DNA from: Roseicella aerolata
Lineage (GTDB): Bacteria > Pseudomonadota > Alphaproteobacteria > Acetobacterales > Acetobacteraceae
NCBI RefSeq assembly: GCF_020523605.1
Contig: NZ_JAJAQI010000001.1
Span: forward strand, 243,670 to 307,669
DNA: 64,000 nt
Direction: 5' to 3'
A program made the position numbers and the translations under genes. Below the pieces are notes generated by a model. The model ran no database searches. It saw nothing but the letters and a program-made list of their open reading frames with translations, and had not been told where the DNA came from. How positions within the stretch are numbered: position 1 is the stretch's first letter; every line of letters begins with the position of its first letter. Below are positions 63,924 through 64,000 of the stretch, one piece after another.

Positions 63924-64000
63924 ATGGTAGAGAGGCAGACAAGGCGGCCGAGGACGGGCGAGGCGCGGTTCGCGGCCTATCTGGGGGCGATCACGGCGGG
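63924..64000 (+). CDS. Partial CDS at right edge, possibly transposase
   Basis: Twenty-five codons are visible: MVERQTRRPRTGEARFAAYL, then GAITAG. The window ends within the gene. The basic start followed by RFAAYL resembles, from memory, the N-terminus of IS701-type transposases, but so short a piece cannot settle it. GTGGGGG precedes the ATG. Confidence 0.35.
   Translation, partial: MVERQTRRPRTGEARFAAYLGAITA

Overview
The window is high-GC DNA with dense, short-spaced genes. The gene set points to an alphaproteobacterium of the Acetobacteraceae (Roseomonas-like Rhodospirillales). Signs are a short HPr kinase followed by rapZ and a regulatory PTS, an Aap-type amino-acid ABC transporter, orphan TRAP and Bug-type binding proteins, a PQQ sorbosone-type dehydrogenase, and a TCA cluster mdh-sucCD-sucAB. 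There is no rRNA, so the family assignment is inference. No phage, CRISPR array, plasmid origin or complete insertion sequence was seen.

Layout. 0.3-9.4 kb: RidA-like protein, DUF6455 protein, lipoprotein, folE, intracellular PHA depolymerase, two related TRAP binding proteins flanking a DUF1275 membrane protein, uppP and a PLP dehydratase. 9.5-13.7 kb: overlapping operon hprK-rapZ-EIIA(Man)-HPr-EI, a complete regulatory phosphotransfer chain with no sugar permease. 13.7-19.8 kb: a 55-aa protein, a GMC oxidoreductase, an unknown membrane protein, a class A PBP and a degenerate histidine-kinase-like protein. 20.0-26.4 kb: aapJQMP behind a candidate sigma-54 promoter, then kup. 27.3 kb: tRNA-Ala(GGC) with recognisable promoter and terminator. 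27.5-31.5 kb: scoAB and an acyl-CoA synthetase. 31.6-36.7 kb: ahcY behind a palindromic operator, divergent from a sorbosone-dehydrogenase/dihaem cytochrome pair, then zapE. 37.5-45.2 kb: mdh, sucC, sucD, sucA, sucB separated by intrinsic terminators. 45.3-51.5 kb: small protein, SDR, GH13 alpha-glucosidase and an 877-aa FG-GAP repeat protein. 51.7-54.7 kb: copper module copZ-like/cueR/copA with a MerR-type operator. 54.8-59.5 kb: unknown protein, trypsin-like protease, Bug-type binding protein and MFS exporter. 59.7-63.8 kb: a three-gene signalling operon (receiver-kinase fusion, Cache/PAS histidine kinase, OmpR regulator). A gene is cut off at the right edge.

The most unusual structure lies between genes. 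Family 1 is a roughly 95-nt element made of two adjacent palindromes. It is found at about 0.7, 5.4, 28.9 and 46.7 kb, with a weak fifth copy at 56.6 kb. Family 2, at 23.5 kb and in tandem at 57.9-58.1 kb, has hairpin stems in which base changes are compensated on the opposite arm. Both look like dispersed, structurally conserved repeats rather than ordinary terminators.

Functionally the window is mostly central metabolism (TCA cycle, ketone-body and fatty-acid activation, methyl cycle, PHA mobilisation), nutrient uptake and regulation. Copper export, cell-wall recycling and one probably horizontally variable surface protein complete it.
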